A stretch of 64,000 bases of DNA from JAENVT01 sp963720775 (lineage in GTDB: Bacteria; Actinomycetota; Acidimicrobiia; Acidimicrobiales; Ilumatobacteraceae), in contig CAVRGR010000005.1 in assembly GCA_963720775.1 (NCBI GenBank), forward strand, positions 62,001-126,000, written 5' to 3'. The notes under the pieces are model-generated. The model was given only the letters and a program-made list of their open reading frames with translations, had not been told where the DNA came from and did no database searches. Within the stretch, counting starts at the first letter, position 1, and every line of letters starts with the position of its first letter. Shown here in pieces: positions 33,883-42,921 of this stretch. Made by a program: the position numbers and the translations under genes.

Positions 33883-35058
33883 TTACATCGACGGTGCAGT
33901 GCCGAGCGTGACGACGACTTGCGCCGACGTCTGGTCGGAGTGCGTGACAGTGAGGGTTACGGCCTCGGTGGGGAGGTGCGCGGAGATGGCCGACTTCAAC
34001 TGATCGACGCTACCGACGGCCTTCCCGTCGACAGCGGTGATGGTGTCGCCTGTAGTGAGTCCGGCCGCGGCAGCGGGGCCATTGCCATCGATCCCGTCGA
34101 TGATCGGCTCGCCGTCGTCGCCCTGCACGACGTGCACCCCGAGATAGGGGTTGGTTTGTGTTCGCTTGGCAGCGGGGAGCATCGCCGCGACATTGGCCAC
34201 GCTGACCAACTCGGGTCCGGAGTCGCCGTGACTGCACATGCCGACCAGCAGACCATCCGAGTTGACGACCGGGGTTCCCTCGGCCATCGACTTCGCCCAC
34301 GTGTCGAGCGTGAGACGGCCGGAAGCGTCGATGCGTACGTTGGCGGAGATCGGCAGGGCTGCGAGCACGGTGACCACATCGCCTTCTGCTGCGGCGGGAC
34401 CGATCCCGTAGGAATTGGTGAGTGTTGCCGCGTCGGCCGACAGAACCGCCAGGCCGACCTCACGATCGACCATCAGAACAGTGGCGTCGTGCTCTTGCCC
34501 GTCGGCGCCGGCGATGGTGATGGTGCTACGACCTTCGACAGCGCGCGCCGTGGTGATGACCAGTGAGTTGCCAACCCCAACCGCCACAGGCACGGGATCG
34601 AACTCATCGGTGCGTAGGGTGATGGTGGTCGTCGGCACGGCGACCGAGGTCGACGGGGCCGACTGGGATACCGGTGTGGAGACCGGAACAACGCTGACGG
34701 CAGTGGTCGTGGGCAGGAGCGCACTGACCGACGTTGCCACCAAGGTGTCGGGGCGGGCCGTGACGATCGTTGCCGTGCGGTCGTTGGCAGTGCTGGTGAC
34801 GACGGTCGGTGAGGCGATGCCGCCTCGTCCTGCCGACGGCAACATCGCCCACAGCACAGCGAGGGAGAGCAAACCACCGATCGCCCCGGTCGTGATCAGG
34901 AGGCCTCGGCCGATGGCCAACGGAGGCTCGGTGTGGGTCCACATAGCTCGGCCCATCTCCGAAGGATGTCGCCAAGGACGCTCGTGCGGGGGCAGCGGCG
35001 CCGGAGGGTACGCGCCGGAACCCGCTGCATCGTCGTCAGGCAACTCACTCCGCTCCAC
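33883..35058 (-). CDS. Membrane-anchored HtrA-like PDZ protein with inactive protease domain
   Basis: This 391-residue protein has a Pro-rich cytosolic N-terminus, one membrane helix (about 53-71) and a Thr/Ser/Val-rich linker. A trypsin-like domain (about 150-300) and a C-terminal PDZ domain (about 300-390, NPYLGVHVVQGDDG) follow. The protease domain has lost its key residues: TTARAVEG stands where TNxHVV should be and AEGTPVVNSDG where GNSGGP should be. It probably binds envelope proteins or peptides without cutting them. It is convergent with the epimerase gene. Confidence 0.82.
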   Translation of the reverse strand: MERSELPDDDAAGSGAYPPAPLPPHERPWRHPSEMGRAMWTHTEPPLAIGRGLLITTGAIGGLLSLAVLWAMLPSAGRGGIASPTVVTSTANDRTATIVTARPDTLVATSVSALLPTTTAVSVVPVSTPVSQSAPSTSVAVPTTTITLRTDEFDPVPVAVGVGNSLVITTARAVEGRSTITIAGADGQEHDATVLMVDREVGLAVLSADAATLTNSYGIGPAAAEGDVVTVLAALPISANVRIDASGRLTLDTWAKSMAEGTPVVNSDGLLVGMCSHGDSGPELVSVANVAAMLPAAKRTQTNPYLGVHVVQGDDGEPIIDGIDGNGPAAAAGLTTGDTITAVDGKAVGSVDQLKSAISAHLPTEAVTLTVTHSDQTSAQVVVTLGTAPSM

Positions 35059-35149
35059 GAGTCGGAGAGGTTACCGAGCCCGAAGTCGCCACGGGGATCG
35101 CCCCACGTCCCGGTGGCGCTTGGTGCCCGGCAAGCTACGATGGCTGGTC

Positions 35150-35656
35150 GTGCAACCTCCGGCTAGCGGCAACTCATGGCTCAGCCTGACAACCGATGTC
35201 CTGCCGATTGCCGCGGCATACGAGTGGGCGGTGCTGCCGCAGTGCGGCGCCGTGGTGCTCTTCAGCGGCACAGTTCGCGATCATGCCATTGGCGACGACG
35301 GCGTGCTCCGCGACCAGGTCGAGTCGTTGACCTACGAGGCGTACGAGTCGCAGGTGGTGCCGCGCTTCGAAGCCATCGACACCGAGTTGCGTCAGCGCTG
35401 GCCGGAAACCGGCCGTGTTGTGCTGATCCACAGAACCGGCAGGGTCGACCTCGGTGAGAGCTCGGTCATCGCCGTCGTCAGTGCGCCCCACAGGGCCGAG
35501 GCGTTCGAGGCGGCTCGGTTCGCCATCGACGCGCTCAAGCTCAGTGCGCCGATCTGGAAGCACGAGCTGTGGCGCGACGGCGCTGATTGGGGCCTTGCCT
35601 CGGGTGCACCGACCGACGCCGCATCGGCGACGTACGGTACGCGGGCCACGTCGTGA
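35150..35656 (+). CDS. moaE: Molybdopterin synthase catalytic subunit MoaE
   Basis: The 168-residue protein matches MoaE, which with MoaD puts sulfur into precursor Z to make molybdopterin. Visible parts are GAVVLFSGTVRDH, VESLTYEAYESQ, VLIHRTGRVDLGESSVIAVV and PIWKHELWRDGADW, which contains the conserved catalytic Lys. GTG at 35150 is the likely start. The product is needed by the molybdo- or tungsto-enzyme at 18581. Its stop overlaps the GTG of the next small membrane-protein gene. Confidence 0.9.
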   Translation: MQPPASGNSWLSLTTDVLPIAAAYEWAVLPQCGAVVLFSGTVRDHAIGDDGVLRDQVESLTYEAYESQVVPRFEAIDTELRQRWPETGRVVLIHRTGRVDLGESSVIAVVSAPHRAEAFEAARFAIDALKLSAPIWKHELWRDGADWGLASGAPTDAASATYGTRATS

Positions 35657-35871
35657 CCTTCGTCATCGGCATCGCCGCCGTCTTGCTGCTTGTCGTCATC
35701 GGCCTCATCGCTTACACCCGCCGGCCGCGACAAGACGCTGGTCTCACCAGCTTTCGTCGGCACATCGACGCGTTGTCTCCCGAGTCGCGCCGCGAGATCC
35801 TCGATCGGGCTCGTCCCTCCAACGACGACGAGGACGATTCCGGCGACAACCACCAGGAGTCGACGGACTAG
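35653..35871 (+). CDS. Small single-pass membrane protein, 72 residues
   Basis: The protein starts with one hydrophobic helix (VTFVIGIAAVLLLVVIGLIA) and continues as a charged, acidic cytosolic tail (DALSPESRREILDRARP, then Asp/Glu-rich). The GTG start overlaps the moaE stop, and mreB begins 3 nt after its stop. A family name is not recognised. The position suggests a link to mreB or to membrane organisation, but this is only from context. Confidence 0.7.
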   Translation: MTFVIGIAAVLLLVVIGLIAYTRRPRQDAGLTSFRRHIDALSPESRREILDRARPSNDDEDDSGDNHQESTD

Positions 35872-35874
35872 CTC

Positions 35875-36879
35875 ATGGCTCGCGACTTGGCAATCGACCT
35901 CGGGACGGCGAACACGCTGGTCTACATGAAGGGGCGCGGCATCGTCCTCAACGAGCCGTCCGTCATCGCCTTGAACCGCCAGACCGGCGAGGTGTTGGCA
36001 ACCGGTCGTGAAGCGTGGCAGATGATCGGCCGCACGCCCGGCTACATCGTCGCGGTGCGTCCTCTTCGCGGCGGAGCGATCACCGACTTCGAGATCACCG
36101 AGCGGATGATCCGCCTTCTGCTGCAGCGAGTCGGCGTCAGTCGATTCACTCGGCCGAAGGTCGTCATCTGTGTTCCTTCGGCCATCACCGAGGTGGAGCG
36201 GCGCGCCGTCACCGACGCGGCTCGGCGGGCAGGGGCCGCCGATGCCCAACTCATCGAGCAGCCGATGGCTGCCGCAATCGGCGCAGACCTGCCCATCGAC
36301 GAACCGGTCGGCAACATGGTGATCGACATCGGCGGTGGAACCAGCGAGACCGCGGTCATCAGCCTCGGCGGGATCGTTGCCCTCGAGGCAGTGCGCGTCG
36401 GCAGCTTCGACATCGACGCGGCGATCCAGGCCTACGTGCGCCGCGAGCACGGCATCGCCATCGGTGAGCGCACTGCCGAAGAGGTCAAGGTGGCGATCGG
36501 TTCGGCGGATCCGACGAACGACGAGAACCAGGCAGAGGTGCGTGGTCGCGATCTGATGAGCGGTCTGCCGAAGACGGTCATCCTGACGCCCGAAGAGATC
36601 CGCTTGGCGATCGACGATGTCATCAGCAGCATCACCGCCTCGGTGGTTCGTTGTCTCTCCAAGGCACCACCGGAGCTGGCCCAAGACTTCCTCGTGCGCG
36701 GCATGTACCTGGTGGGTGGCGGTGGTCTTCTCCGTGGGCTGGCGCAACGCATCGAGCGCGAGACGCAGGTTCCGGTGAAGATGTCGACGATGCCGCTCGA
36801 GGCGGTCGTGATGGGTGCGGGCCATTGCATCGAGCACTACGACGCTCTGAAGACGATGTTCATGGGAGCCCGCCGCTAA
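35875..36879 (+). CDS. mreB: Rod-shape-determining actin homologue MreB
   Basis: The 334-residue actin-like protein has phosphate-1 IDLGTANTLVY, the Walker-like PSAITEVERRAV, phosphate-2 VIDIGGGTSETAVISLGG, and the adenosine region YLVGGGGLLRGLA. It polymerises on the membrane and guides lateral wall synthesis. Length is normal. mreC, mreD, pbp2 and rodA are not adjacent; instead it sits between a small membrane-protein gene and an RNB exonuclease gene. The next gene starts directly after its stop. Intact motifs suggest a functional protein. Confidence 0.95.
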   Translation: MARDLAIDLGTANTLVYMKGRGIVLNEPSVIALNRQTGEVLATGREAWQMIGRTPGYIVAVRPLRGGAITDFEITERMIRLLLQRVGVSRFTRPKVVICVPSAITEVERRAVTDAARRAGAADAQLIEQPMAAAIGADLPIDEPVGNMVIDIGGGTSETAVISLGGIVALEAVRVGSFDIDAAIQAYVRREHGIAIGERTAEEVKVAIGSADPTNDENQAEVRGRDLMSGLPKTVILTPEEIRLAIDDVISSITASVVRCLSKAPPELAQDFLVRGMYLVGGGGLLRGLAQRIERETQVPVKMSTMPLEAVVMGAGHCIEHYDALKTMFMGARR

Positions 36880-38262
36880 GTGCGCATCCGAGCAGATCTC
36901 ACCGAGGAGCTCGTCGAAGGTCTTGGCGAGATCCGCCGGCAGTTCAAGGTTCCAGGCGACTTCCCGGCTGCGGTGCTGCAAGCCGCCGCCGACGCTGCCA
37001 AGCGCGTACCGAACGCCCACGTCGATCGCACCGACTGGCCGTTCGTCACGCTCGACCCCTCATCGTCGACCGATCTCGACCAGGCCTTCCACATCGAGAT
37101 GGTAGGTGACGATGTGATGTTGCACTACGCAATCGCCGATGTCGCCTGGTTCGTCGACGAGGGTGATGCTCTCGACGCCGAGGCCTGGTTGCGAGGAGCG
37201 ACGCAGTACCTTCCCGACGGCAAGGCGGGCCTGTACCCGGCGCTTCTGGCCGAGGGCGCCGCAAGCTTGTTGCCCGACGGGCCTCGTCCAGCCATCGTGT
37301 TCCACGTGCGCGTCGATTCGAGTGGCGAGTCGAAGCTCGATGGTGCCGAGCGTTCGTTGGTGCATTCACGAGCCAAGCTCGCTTACGAAACGGTTCAACC
37401 GGCACAGCTACCTGATTCCTTTCCCGAACTGGCCCGGCGCATTGCCGCAGCCGAGGACGCTCGCGGCGCGAGTCGCATCGAACCGCTCGAGCAAGTGGTC
37501 ACGGCGACCACGGGCGGCTACGAGATCTCCTTTCGGCCACGCCTCAAGTCCGAGGACGACAACGCGGCCATGTCGTTGGCTACCAACCTGGCGGTTGCCG
37601 ATGCGCTGCTGGCGGCGGGAACCGGGTTGTTCAGGATCATGCCGGAGCCCGACGAGCGGGCACAGCAACGCCTGCGACACACGGCTCGAGCCCTCGGCGT
37701 CGCCTGGCCGGACGGCACGAGCCTGGCCGATTTTGCACGCTCGCTCGACGGGTCGTCGCCCAAGCCGGCGGCCTTGCTGATGGACATCCGTCGTGCCGGT
37801 GGCGGCGCCTCGTATGTGCCCTTCGCCGCCGGTCAGCGCCCGTGGCATGCGGCCATGGCTGCCACGTACGCGCACGCCACGGCACCGTTGCGTCGCCTGG
37901 CAGACCGCTACGTCGTGATGGCCGCATTGGCTGTCGCCAACGGCCGACCCGTCCCCTCACCCGTGCAGGCGGCGTTCCCCAAACTGCCGGACGTGATGAA
38001 GGTCGCCGACGACAGGGCCGGGCAGATCGAGCGAGCGGTGGTCGATCTCGCGGAGACGGCGTTGCTCAGCGGACAGGTTCAACGCACGTTCGCGGCCGTG
38101 GTCACCGATGTCGACGAACGCGGGGCGCGCATCCAACTGTGCGAGTTGCCCGTAATGTCCCGCCTCGATGCTCACCACGTCGAGCCCGGCGACGATGTAC
38201 GCGTACGAGTGGTGTCGACCGACATCCCGCATCGCGAAGCAAAGCTCGAACGAGTCGCCTGA
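36880..38262 (+). CDS. RNB-domain ribonuclease (RNase II/R family)
   Basis: This 460-residue 3'-5' exoribonuclease has the RNB core: FVTLDPSSSTDLDQAFHIE, with the catalytic Asp cluster, and VMLHYAIADVAWFV. Further motifs are YLPDGKAGLYPALLAEGAASL and ATYAHATAPLRRLADRYV. It lacks the N-terminal cold-shock domains of RNase R, and only a short OB/S1-like tail follows, so it is a compact actinobacterial form. Translation starts at GTG immediately after the mreB stop. It should degrade single-stranded RNA. Confidence 0.92.
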   Translation: MRIRADLTEELVEGLGEIRRQFKVPGDFPAAVLQAAADAAKRVPNAHVDRTDWPFVTLDPSSSTDLDQAFHIEMVGDDVMLHYAIADVAWFVDEGDALDAEAWLRGATQYLPDGKAGLYPALLAEGAASLLPDGPRPAIVFHVRVDSSGESKLDGAERSLVHSRAKLAYETVQPAQLPDSFPELARRIAAAEDARGASRIEPLEQVVTATTGGYEISFRPRLKSEDDNAAMSLATNLAVADALLAAGTGLFRIMPEPDERAQQRLRHTARALGVAWPDGTSLADFARSLDGSSPKPAALLMDIRRAGGGASYVPFAAGQRPWHAAMAATYAHATAPLRRLADRYVVMAALAVANGRPVPSPVQAAFPKLPDVMKVADDRAGQIERAVVDLAETALLSGQVQRTFAAVVTDVDERGARIQLCELPVMSRLDAHHVEPGDDVRVRVVSTDIPHREAKLERVA

Positions 38263-38277
38263 ACCTCAGGCCGCGAG

Positions 38278-38308
38278 AGTCGATGCGCGTGATCTGCGCA
38301 TGTCGACT
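38278..38308. terminator. Hairpin after the RNB gene
   Basis: AGTCGATGCGC pairs with GCGCATGTCGACT, with a 2-nt bulge and a 7-nt loop, starting 16 nt after the RNB stop. It probably terminates the moaE-mreB-rnb unit. The rest of this 233-nt convergent gap holds the inverted-repeat element at 38359-38415 and no gene. Confidence 0.5.
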
Positions 38309-38358
38309 TCGGTTCCCAACCAACTCGATATCGGGCGCATTCGGCGCTACCGAGAACA

Positions 38359-38415
38359 TCTGGGTGCCACACTCGGTTCACCGCCGCTGCTTCGGTCCGT
38401 GGATTGGCGCCCAGA
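38359..38415. repeat. Intergenic inverted-repeat element, copy 2
   Basis: TCTGGGTGCCA (38359-38369) and TGGCGCCCAGA (38405-38415) pair with one G-U wobble. The arm offset (46 nt) and TTGGCGCCCAGATC right flank are the same as in copy 1 at 8904-8960, and both copies also have CGGCGnTAC 17-18 nt before the left arm. The spacer sequences differ. The base change in the left arm keeps pairing in RNA. Confidence 0.5.
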
Positions 38416-38495
38416 TCTCGGAGCGGAGGCCAGACCTCCCGGCGCCGATCTGCCTTGGACACTTGCCTCGCCCACGTCACGTTGCTGTCTGAGCC

Positions 38496-39815
38496 TCAGG
38501 CCGGCGTGATCGCGTAGATGGGGCCGGTGACGGACAGTACCAGCAGCTCTCCATCCGGTGCCTCGGTGACGGCGGAGATGTTCGGCACCTCTCCGAGGAT
38601 GAGCTCGCCGGCGACAGCATTGCCCTCGATCTTCAGCGCCCGCACCTGCCCGGCGCAGTAGTCGCCGTAGACGTACCAGCCGACCAACGCCGGAATTGCC
38701 GTGCCGCGGTAGCGCACTCCGCCGCTGATCGAGCATCCGGCGTCACCGTGTGCATACTCGTAGATTGGCGGGGTAGCCCCGTCGGGTGATTGGTCGTGGT
38801 TGAACCGATGGGTTGCCTCCCAGGCGCTCCACCCGAAGTTCACTCCGCGACCGGTGCCGTCGGCCGCCCAGGCCACATCGACCTCCTCCCACTTGTCCTG
38901 GCCGACGTCGGCAATCCACAAGTCGCCGGTCTGTCGATCGAAGCTGAAGCGCCACGGGTTGCGTAGACCGACCGACCAGATCTCCGGGCGCGCCCCGTCG
39001 ACGCCCACAAACGGGTTGTCGGGAGGCACCGTGTAGGCGGCTGCACCGGGGTGCGGATCGATGCGCAGGATCTTGCCGAGCCACTGGCTGAGGTTCAGTG
39101 CCCTTCGCTGAGGGTCGCCCGCAGCGCCGCCGTCACCAGTGCCGATGTACAGCATCTTGTCGGGGCCGAATTGAAGCTCCCCACCGTTGTGGTTGGGATA
39201 CGGCTGGTCGAAGGCGAGCACCTCGCGACGTGTCGTCGAGTCGAAGGTGCCGTCTGCCGAGATGGCGTATTCGTCGATCTCTGTGTTGCCGTTGTTGTCG
39301 GTGTAGTCGACGTAGGCCAGGGCGCTGCTCGGATCGATCGCCAGGCCGAGCAGGCCTCGCTCTCCGTCGGCACTCGTGCGGTCGGTCATGTCGAGTGCGG
39401 TTGCGCCAGGTTGGCCATCGTTCATCATCACGATGAGCCCGTCCTGCCCCACGACGTACGTCGTTGCGTCGCTCGGCCGCCACGCCGTCGACACAGGCTT
39501 GCGGAACGTGCCCAGCTCTGTGAGGTCTACCGCCGGATCGCCGGTCGGACTGCTGACGGGAGGTGCAGCCGTCGTTGCCGCGACCGTTGTCGAAGAAGCG
39601 GCGGGCGCACCTGTCGGAACCCCTGGTTGCGTGCCACCGGCAGTCGAGGTGGTCTCGCTCGCACCCGAACTTGGCGCGGAGGGAGTCGCGACTTCGGATG
39701 TGTTGAACGTGACGCCGACCGACGACGACGGGCTGCTGCTGCAGCTGCTGCCCACCACGACGAGTGCGGCGGCGATGGCACAAACCCTGGCCGACGATGA
39801 GCGCATTCCGTGCAT
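38496..39815 (-). CDS. PQQ-dependent sugar dehydrogenase-like lipoprotein
   Basis: The 439-residue protein begins with a lipoprotein signal (AALVVVGSSCSS) and a Ser/Thr/Ala/Pro-rich linker to about 95. A six-bladed beta-propeller of the soluble glucose/aldose dehydrogenase family follows. PNHNGGELQFGPD carries the catalytic His, and LYIGTGDGG, RNPWRFSFDRQTGDLWIADVGQ and GVNFGW are family stretches. It should oxidise sugars outside the cell, attached to the membrane, using PQQ. ATG at 39815 was chosen, and an ATG at 39806 is also possible. It follows tesB by 2 nt. Confidence 0.88.
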   Translation of the reverse strand: MHGMRSSSARVCAIAAALVVVGSSCSSSPSSSVGVTFNTSEVATPSAPSSGASETTSTAGGTQPGVPTGAPAASSTTVAATTAAPPVSSPTGDPAVDLTELGTFRKPVSTAWRPSDATTYVVGQDGLIVMMNDGQPGATALDMTDRTSADGERGLLGLAIDPSSALAYVDYTDNNGNTEIDEYAISADGTFDSTTRREVLAFDQPYPNHNGGELQFGPDKMLYIGTGDGGAAGDPQRRALNLSQWLGKILRIDPHPGAAAYTVPPDNPFVGVDGARPEIWSVGLRNPWRFSFDRQTGDLWIADVGQDKWEEVDVAWAADGTGRGVNFGWSAWEATHRFNHDQSPDGATPPIYEYAHGDAGCSISGGVRYRGTAIPALVGWYVYGDYCAGQVRALKIEGNAVAGELILGEVPNISAVTEAPDGELLVLSVTGPIYAITPA

Positions 39816-39817
39816 CA

Positions 39818-40672
39818 CTACCCCGGACCGATCCGCGCTAGACCTTCCTGCACGACCGTGACCGCCAGCGTGCCGTCACTCGTGAAGATGGCGCCGCCGG
39901 CAAGCCCTCGCCCAGCGCTGGTGGAGAGCGCCTTCTGGTCGTACAACAGCCACTCGTCGGCGCGGAACGCACGATGGAACCACATCGCATGGTCGAGGCT
40001 CGCCATTTGCATTCCGGGGCTGTCCCACGACAATCCGAAGGGCAGCACCGTGGTGTCGAGCAACGTGAGATCACTGGCATAGGTGACCACGCATGCGTGC
40101 AGCGTCGGGTCGTCGGGTAGCCGTCCGTCGGCGCGCATCCACACTCGTTGACCGTCGGCCGGGTTGTCGCGGCGGCTGAAAGGATCGCGTTCGAAGTAGC
40201 GGATGTCGATGGGACGGGGCCGATCGAACCACGGGCCCATTCGTTCCTTGTACGGCTCCATTCGTGTCTTGAAATCGGGAAGTGACTCCGGCGCCGGCAT
40301 GTCGGCGGGCATGGAGATCTGATGATCTGGGCCGGGCTCGTGCCCGTGGAAGCTTGCCTGCAGGTTGAAGATCGCCCTTCCGTGTTGGATCGCCACGACG
40401 CGTCGAGTCGCGAAGCTGCGACCGTCGCGTATGCGATCGACCTCGTAGAGGATCGGCACCGTCGGGTCGCCCGGGCGCAGGAAGTACGCGTGCAGCGAGT
40501 GCACTTGCCGGCCCGGATCCTCGATGGTGCGAGTCGCGGCCACGAGGGCCTGACCGGCGACCTGGCCGCCGAAGACTCGCTGACGATTCTCGTCAGGCGA
40601 TCGGCCGCGGAAGATGTTGACCTCGATCGCCTCGAGATCGAGCAACTTCACGAGATCGTCGAGAGCGGTCAT
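39818..40672 (-). CDS. tesB: Acyl-CoA thioesterase II
   Basis: This 284-residue double-hotdog thioesterase hydrolyses acyl-CoA to free fatty acid and CoA. Family stretches are VFGGQVAGQALVAA in the first hotdog, HSLHAYFLRPGDP, MQMASLDHAMWFHR with the catalytic Asp region, and GRGLAGGAIFTSDGTLAVTVVQEG at the C-terminus (shown in pieces). Length matches E. coli TesB. It lies between a membrane glycosyltransferase-like gene and the sugar dehydrogenase gene on one strand, so the three may be cotranscribed, but no shared pathway is evident. Confidence 0.93.
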   Translation of the reverse strand: MTALDDLVKLLDLEAIEVNIFRGRSPDENRQRVFGGQVAGQALVAATRTIEDPGRQVHSLHAYFLRPGDPTVPILYEVDRIRDGRSFATRRVVAIQHGRAIFNLQASFHGHEPGPDHQISMPADMPAPESLPDFKTRMEPYKERMGPWFDRPRPIDIRYFERDPFSRRDNPADGQRVWMRADGRLPDDPTLHACVVTYASDLTLLDTTVLPFGLSWDSPGMQMASLDHAMWFHRAFRADEWLLYDQKALSTSAGRGLAGGAIFTSDGTLAVTVVQEGLARIGPG

Positions 40673-40709
40673 CGCCTCATACTTGTCGAGCAGGGGCCGT
40701 CCGGGCGGG

Positions 40710-42236
40710 TCAGCACTTGCTCGCGTCGACTGGCATGAGCAAGTACAGCTCCCCGCGGGGAACCACCTGCACGCGCTGCAGCCCGACCAGTTTCAACAGG
40801 TCGGGCCGCCGCTCTGCCGGTCCATCGCCGGCGTTCTGCAAGTCGTCGAACCACGCCAGGTACGCGTGGCCGGAGCACGCCTGTTCGAGCGTCTGGGCGG
40901 CGTCGAGCGGATAGTGGCTGTTGCCTGCTCGTGGTCGCGTGAAGGCAAACAACGTCGGCTCGCGATTGGTGAACCACCACACGCGTTGGGGGTTGTCGGT
41001 GAGGACGGTGGCGTCGGCGGGCAAGCCGTCGATGACGTCGTACAGCTCCGGCGAGAACTGAGGTTTGTAACCACTTCCTCCGGGCGCGAAATCGGGGAAC
41101 CGGACGGCGAGAGCGGCTCCTTGGTACACCCACCAGCCGAGCACGGCGACAGCGGCGATGGCGGCCGCCCGCGCGTGGCACAGCCGATCGCAGGCAACGG
41201 TGGCCAGGTACACGACCGGGATGAGCATCGGCGACATCACGCGTAGTTCGATGTCATTGGCGGTGAGGCGACGGGCGATGATCGGAACCACGAACGATGT
41301 CGCCGCAAAGGCGGCAATGCCGATGTCGAGGGGGATCGACTTGCGTCCGCGCAGCGCCAGTGCGGCGACGAGTGCGATGGCGGCGACGATGGCAATGCCG
41401 AATCGTTCCGTCGCCGTCGCCGACCAGCCGTCGCCGACCACGATGTGGCCGGTACCCCTCAACGCGAGGCGGATGGTTGTGCTGAGCGGCTCGCTCGCGC
41501 CGCCGGAGAACCGCGGGCCGAGCGCCTGCCCTGTCTCGACGAGGTTGCGGATCACCCAGATCGAACTGAGCGCCAGAGCGCCCGCCGAGAATGCGGCGAT
41601 CCGCTTCACCGCTTGCTCACGATCCCGTTCCTGCCAGGCAACGGTGATGACCATCACACCGCCCGTCATGATGAGACCAACACCCGCGTAGCGGGTGAGA
41701 AAGCCGGCGCCGGCGAGCAGCCCGCCGATCGCTGCCGTACGTGTCGAGATCGACCGGCGCGAGAGCACGACGAGCATCGCCAACGAAACAGCGGCGTACG
41801 GCGTCTCGCTCCAAACCGTCGAAGCCATCCGCACCAAACCCTGACTGGCGCCGAAGGCCAACGCGCCGGCGACTGCCATGATCGGGCGAACGCGCCGCTG
41901 GAGCGCGCTCCACATCAAGGCTGCACCCGCGGCGATGGCGATGGCCCCGACGATCCTTGCCCACACGAGGCTGCGACCGCCCGGGGCCAGCAGTATTGGA
42001 TAGAGCGGCCCGAAGACTGCGAGCGGCCTCATCGTGAAGTCCGTGATGCCTCCGCCGGCGCGGATGTGATCGGCTGCCGAGAGGTAGGTGATCGAGTCGG
42101 GGGACAGCAACGGATCGTGCCGGGTAGCGATGAAGACGAGCGTCGCCCCGATCAGCGAGGGCACGGCCACCGTCCAGCGTGCGATCTGCCAGGTCGAAGC
42201 CCGCCTGGTCGATAGACCGGTTACAGCGTCTGGCAC
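40710..42236 (-). CDS. Polytopic membrane protein, GT39-like glycosyltransferase family
   Basis: The 508-residue protein has about ten membrane helices and a soluble C-terminal domain. Near the N-terminus, after the first helix, DPLLSPDSITYLSAADH resembles the first extracytoplasmic loop of GT-C (ArnT/PMT-like) glycosyltransferases. That family moves sugars from polyprenyl-phosphate donors outside the membrane. GTG at 42236 is the chosen start. The divergent methyltransferase begins only 9 nt away, so both may be leaderless. The substrate is unknown. Confidence 0.72.
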   Translation of the reverse strand: MPDAVTGLSTRRASTWQIARWTVAVPSLIGATLVFIATRHDPLLSPDSITYLSAADHIRAGGGITDFTMRPLAVFGPLYPILLAPGGRSLVWARIVGAIAIAAGAALMWSALQRRVRPIMAVAGALAFGASQGLVRMASTVWSETPYAAVSLAMLVVLSRRSISTRTAAIGGLLAGAGFLTRYAGVGLIMTGGVMVITVAWQERDREQAVKRIAAFSAGALALSSIWVIRNLVETGQALGPRFSGGASEPLSTTIRLALRGTGHIVVGDGWSATATERFGIAIVAAIALVAALALRGRKSIPLDIGIAAFAATSFVVPIIARRLTANDIELRVMSPMLIPVVYLATVACDRLCHARAAAIAAVAVLGWWVYQGAALAVRFPDFAPGGSGYKPQFSPELYDVIDGLPADATVLTDNPQRVWWFTNREPTLFAFTRPRAGNSHYPLDAAQTLEQACSGHAYLAWFDDLQNAGDGPAERRPDLLKLVGLQRVQVVPRGELYLLMPVDASKC

Positions 42237-42245
42237 ACGCCGATT

Positions 42246-42902
42246 ATGGTGCCCGGCGTGCCCTCCGCACCGCTCAGCGACGATTTGCGCGCCCATGCCC
42301 TTGCCGCGAAGGGTTTCATGCCGAGCGACGAAGGCGACGCGCTGTACGACGCTGCCGTGACCACTGGCTCGACCCTCGGGCTTCCAATGGTCGAGATCGG
42401 CTCGTACTGCGGCCGCTCGACCGTGTGGCTCGGCGCTGCCGCGAGGGCTTGCGGCACCGTGTTGTTTGCCGTCGATCATCACCGCGGCAGCGAAGAGAAC
42501 CAAGCCGGCTGGGAGCATCATGATCCCTCGGTCGTCGACCCTCGCGTCGGCAAGATGGACACGCTGCCGATCTTCCGCGCAACGATCCATGACGCCGGGC
42601 TGGAAGACGTGGTGATCGCCGTCGTCGGGCAGTCACCAACGGTAGCTGGATGCTGGACGATGCCGCTGTCACTGGTGTTCATCGACGGCGGCCACGGCGA
42701 CGAGCCGGCCCGGCTCGACTTCGAGGGTTGGTCGCCGCACGTCGCCGTCGGTGGGACGCTCGCTGTGCACGATGTGTTTCCCAACCCCGCCGATGGTGGC
42801 CGGGCCCCCTACGAGCAGATCTACCTCGGCGCGTTGGGCACCGGCCTGTTCGAGGAGATCGGGGTGACCGGCAGCTTGCGTCTCCTGCGCCGCACTGGGT
42901 GA
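42246..42902 (+). CDS. Class I SAM-dependent methyltransferase (Methyltransf_24-like)
   Basis: The 218-residue protein has a methyltransferase fold: motif I VEIGSYCGRSTVWLGAAA, an acidic strand-2 end (FAVDHH), and LVFIDGGHGDEPARLDFEGW. VGGTLAVHDVFPNP is typical of the Methyltransf_24 group acting on sugars or small molecules. ATG at 42246 is used; GTG at 42258 is an alternative. It is divergent from the membrane glycosyltransferase-like gene with almost no gap and convergent with the aldehyde dehydrogenase gene. The substrate is not known. Confidence 0.8.
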   Translation: MVPGVPSAPLSDDLRAHALAAKGFMPSDEGDALYDAAVTTGSTLGLPMVEIGSYCGRSTVWLGAAARACGTVLFAVDHHRGSEENQAGWEHHDPSVVDPRVGKMDTLPIFRATIHDAGLEDVVIAVVGQSPTVAGCWTMPLSLVFIDGGHGDEPARLDFEGWSPHVAVGGTLAVHDVFPNPADGGRAPYEQIYLGALGTGLFEEIGVTGSLRLLRRTG

Positions 42903-42921
42903 CCGTACCGGCCTCGATTGG

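Noticed and set aside
38299..38509. Possible small ORF over the second inverted-repeat element
   Set aside because: No ribosome site and poor sequence; the first copy of the element has a frameshift relative to it, so structure rather than coding is favoured.
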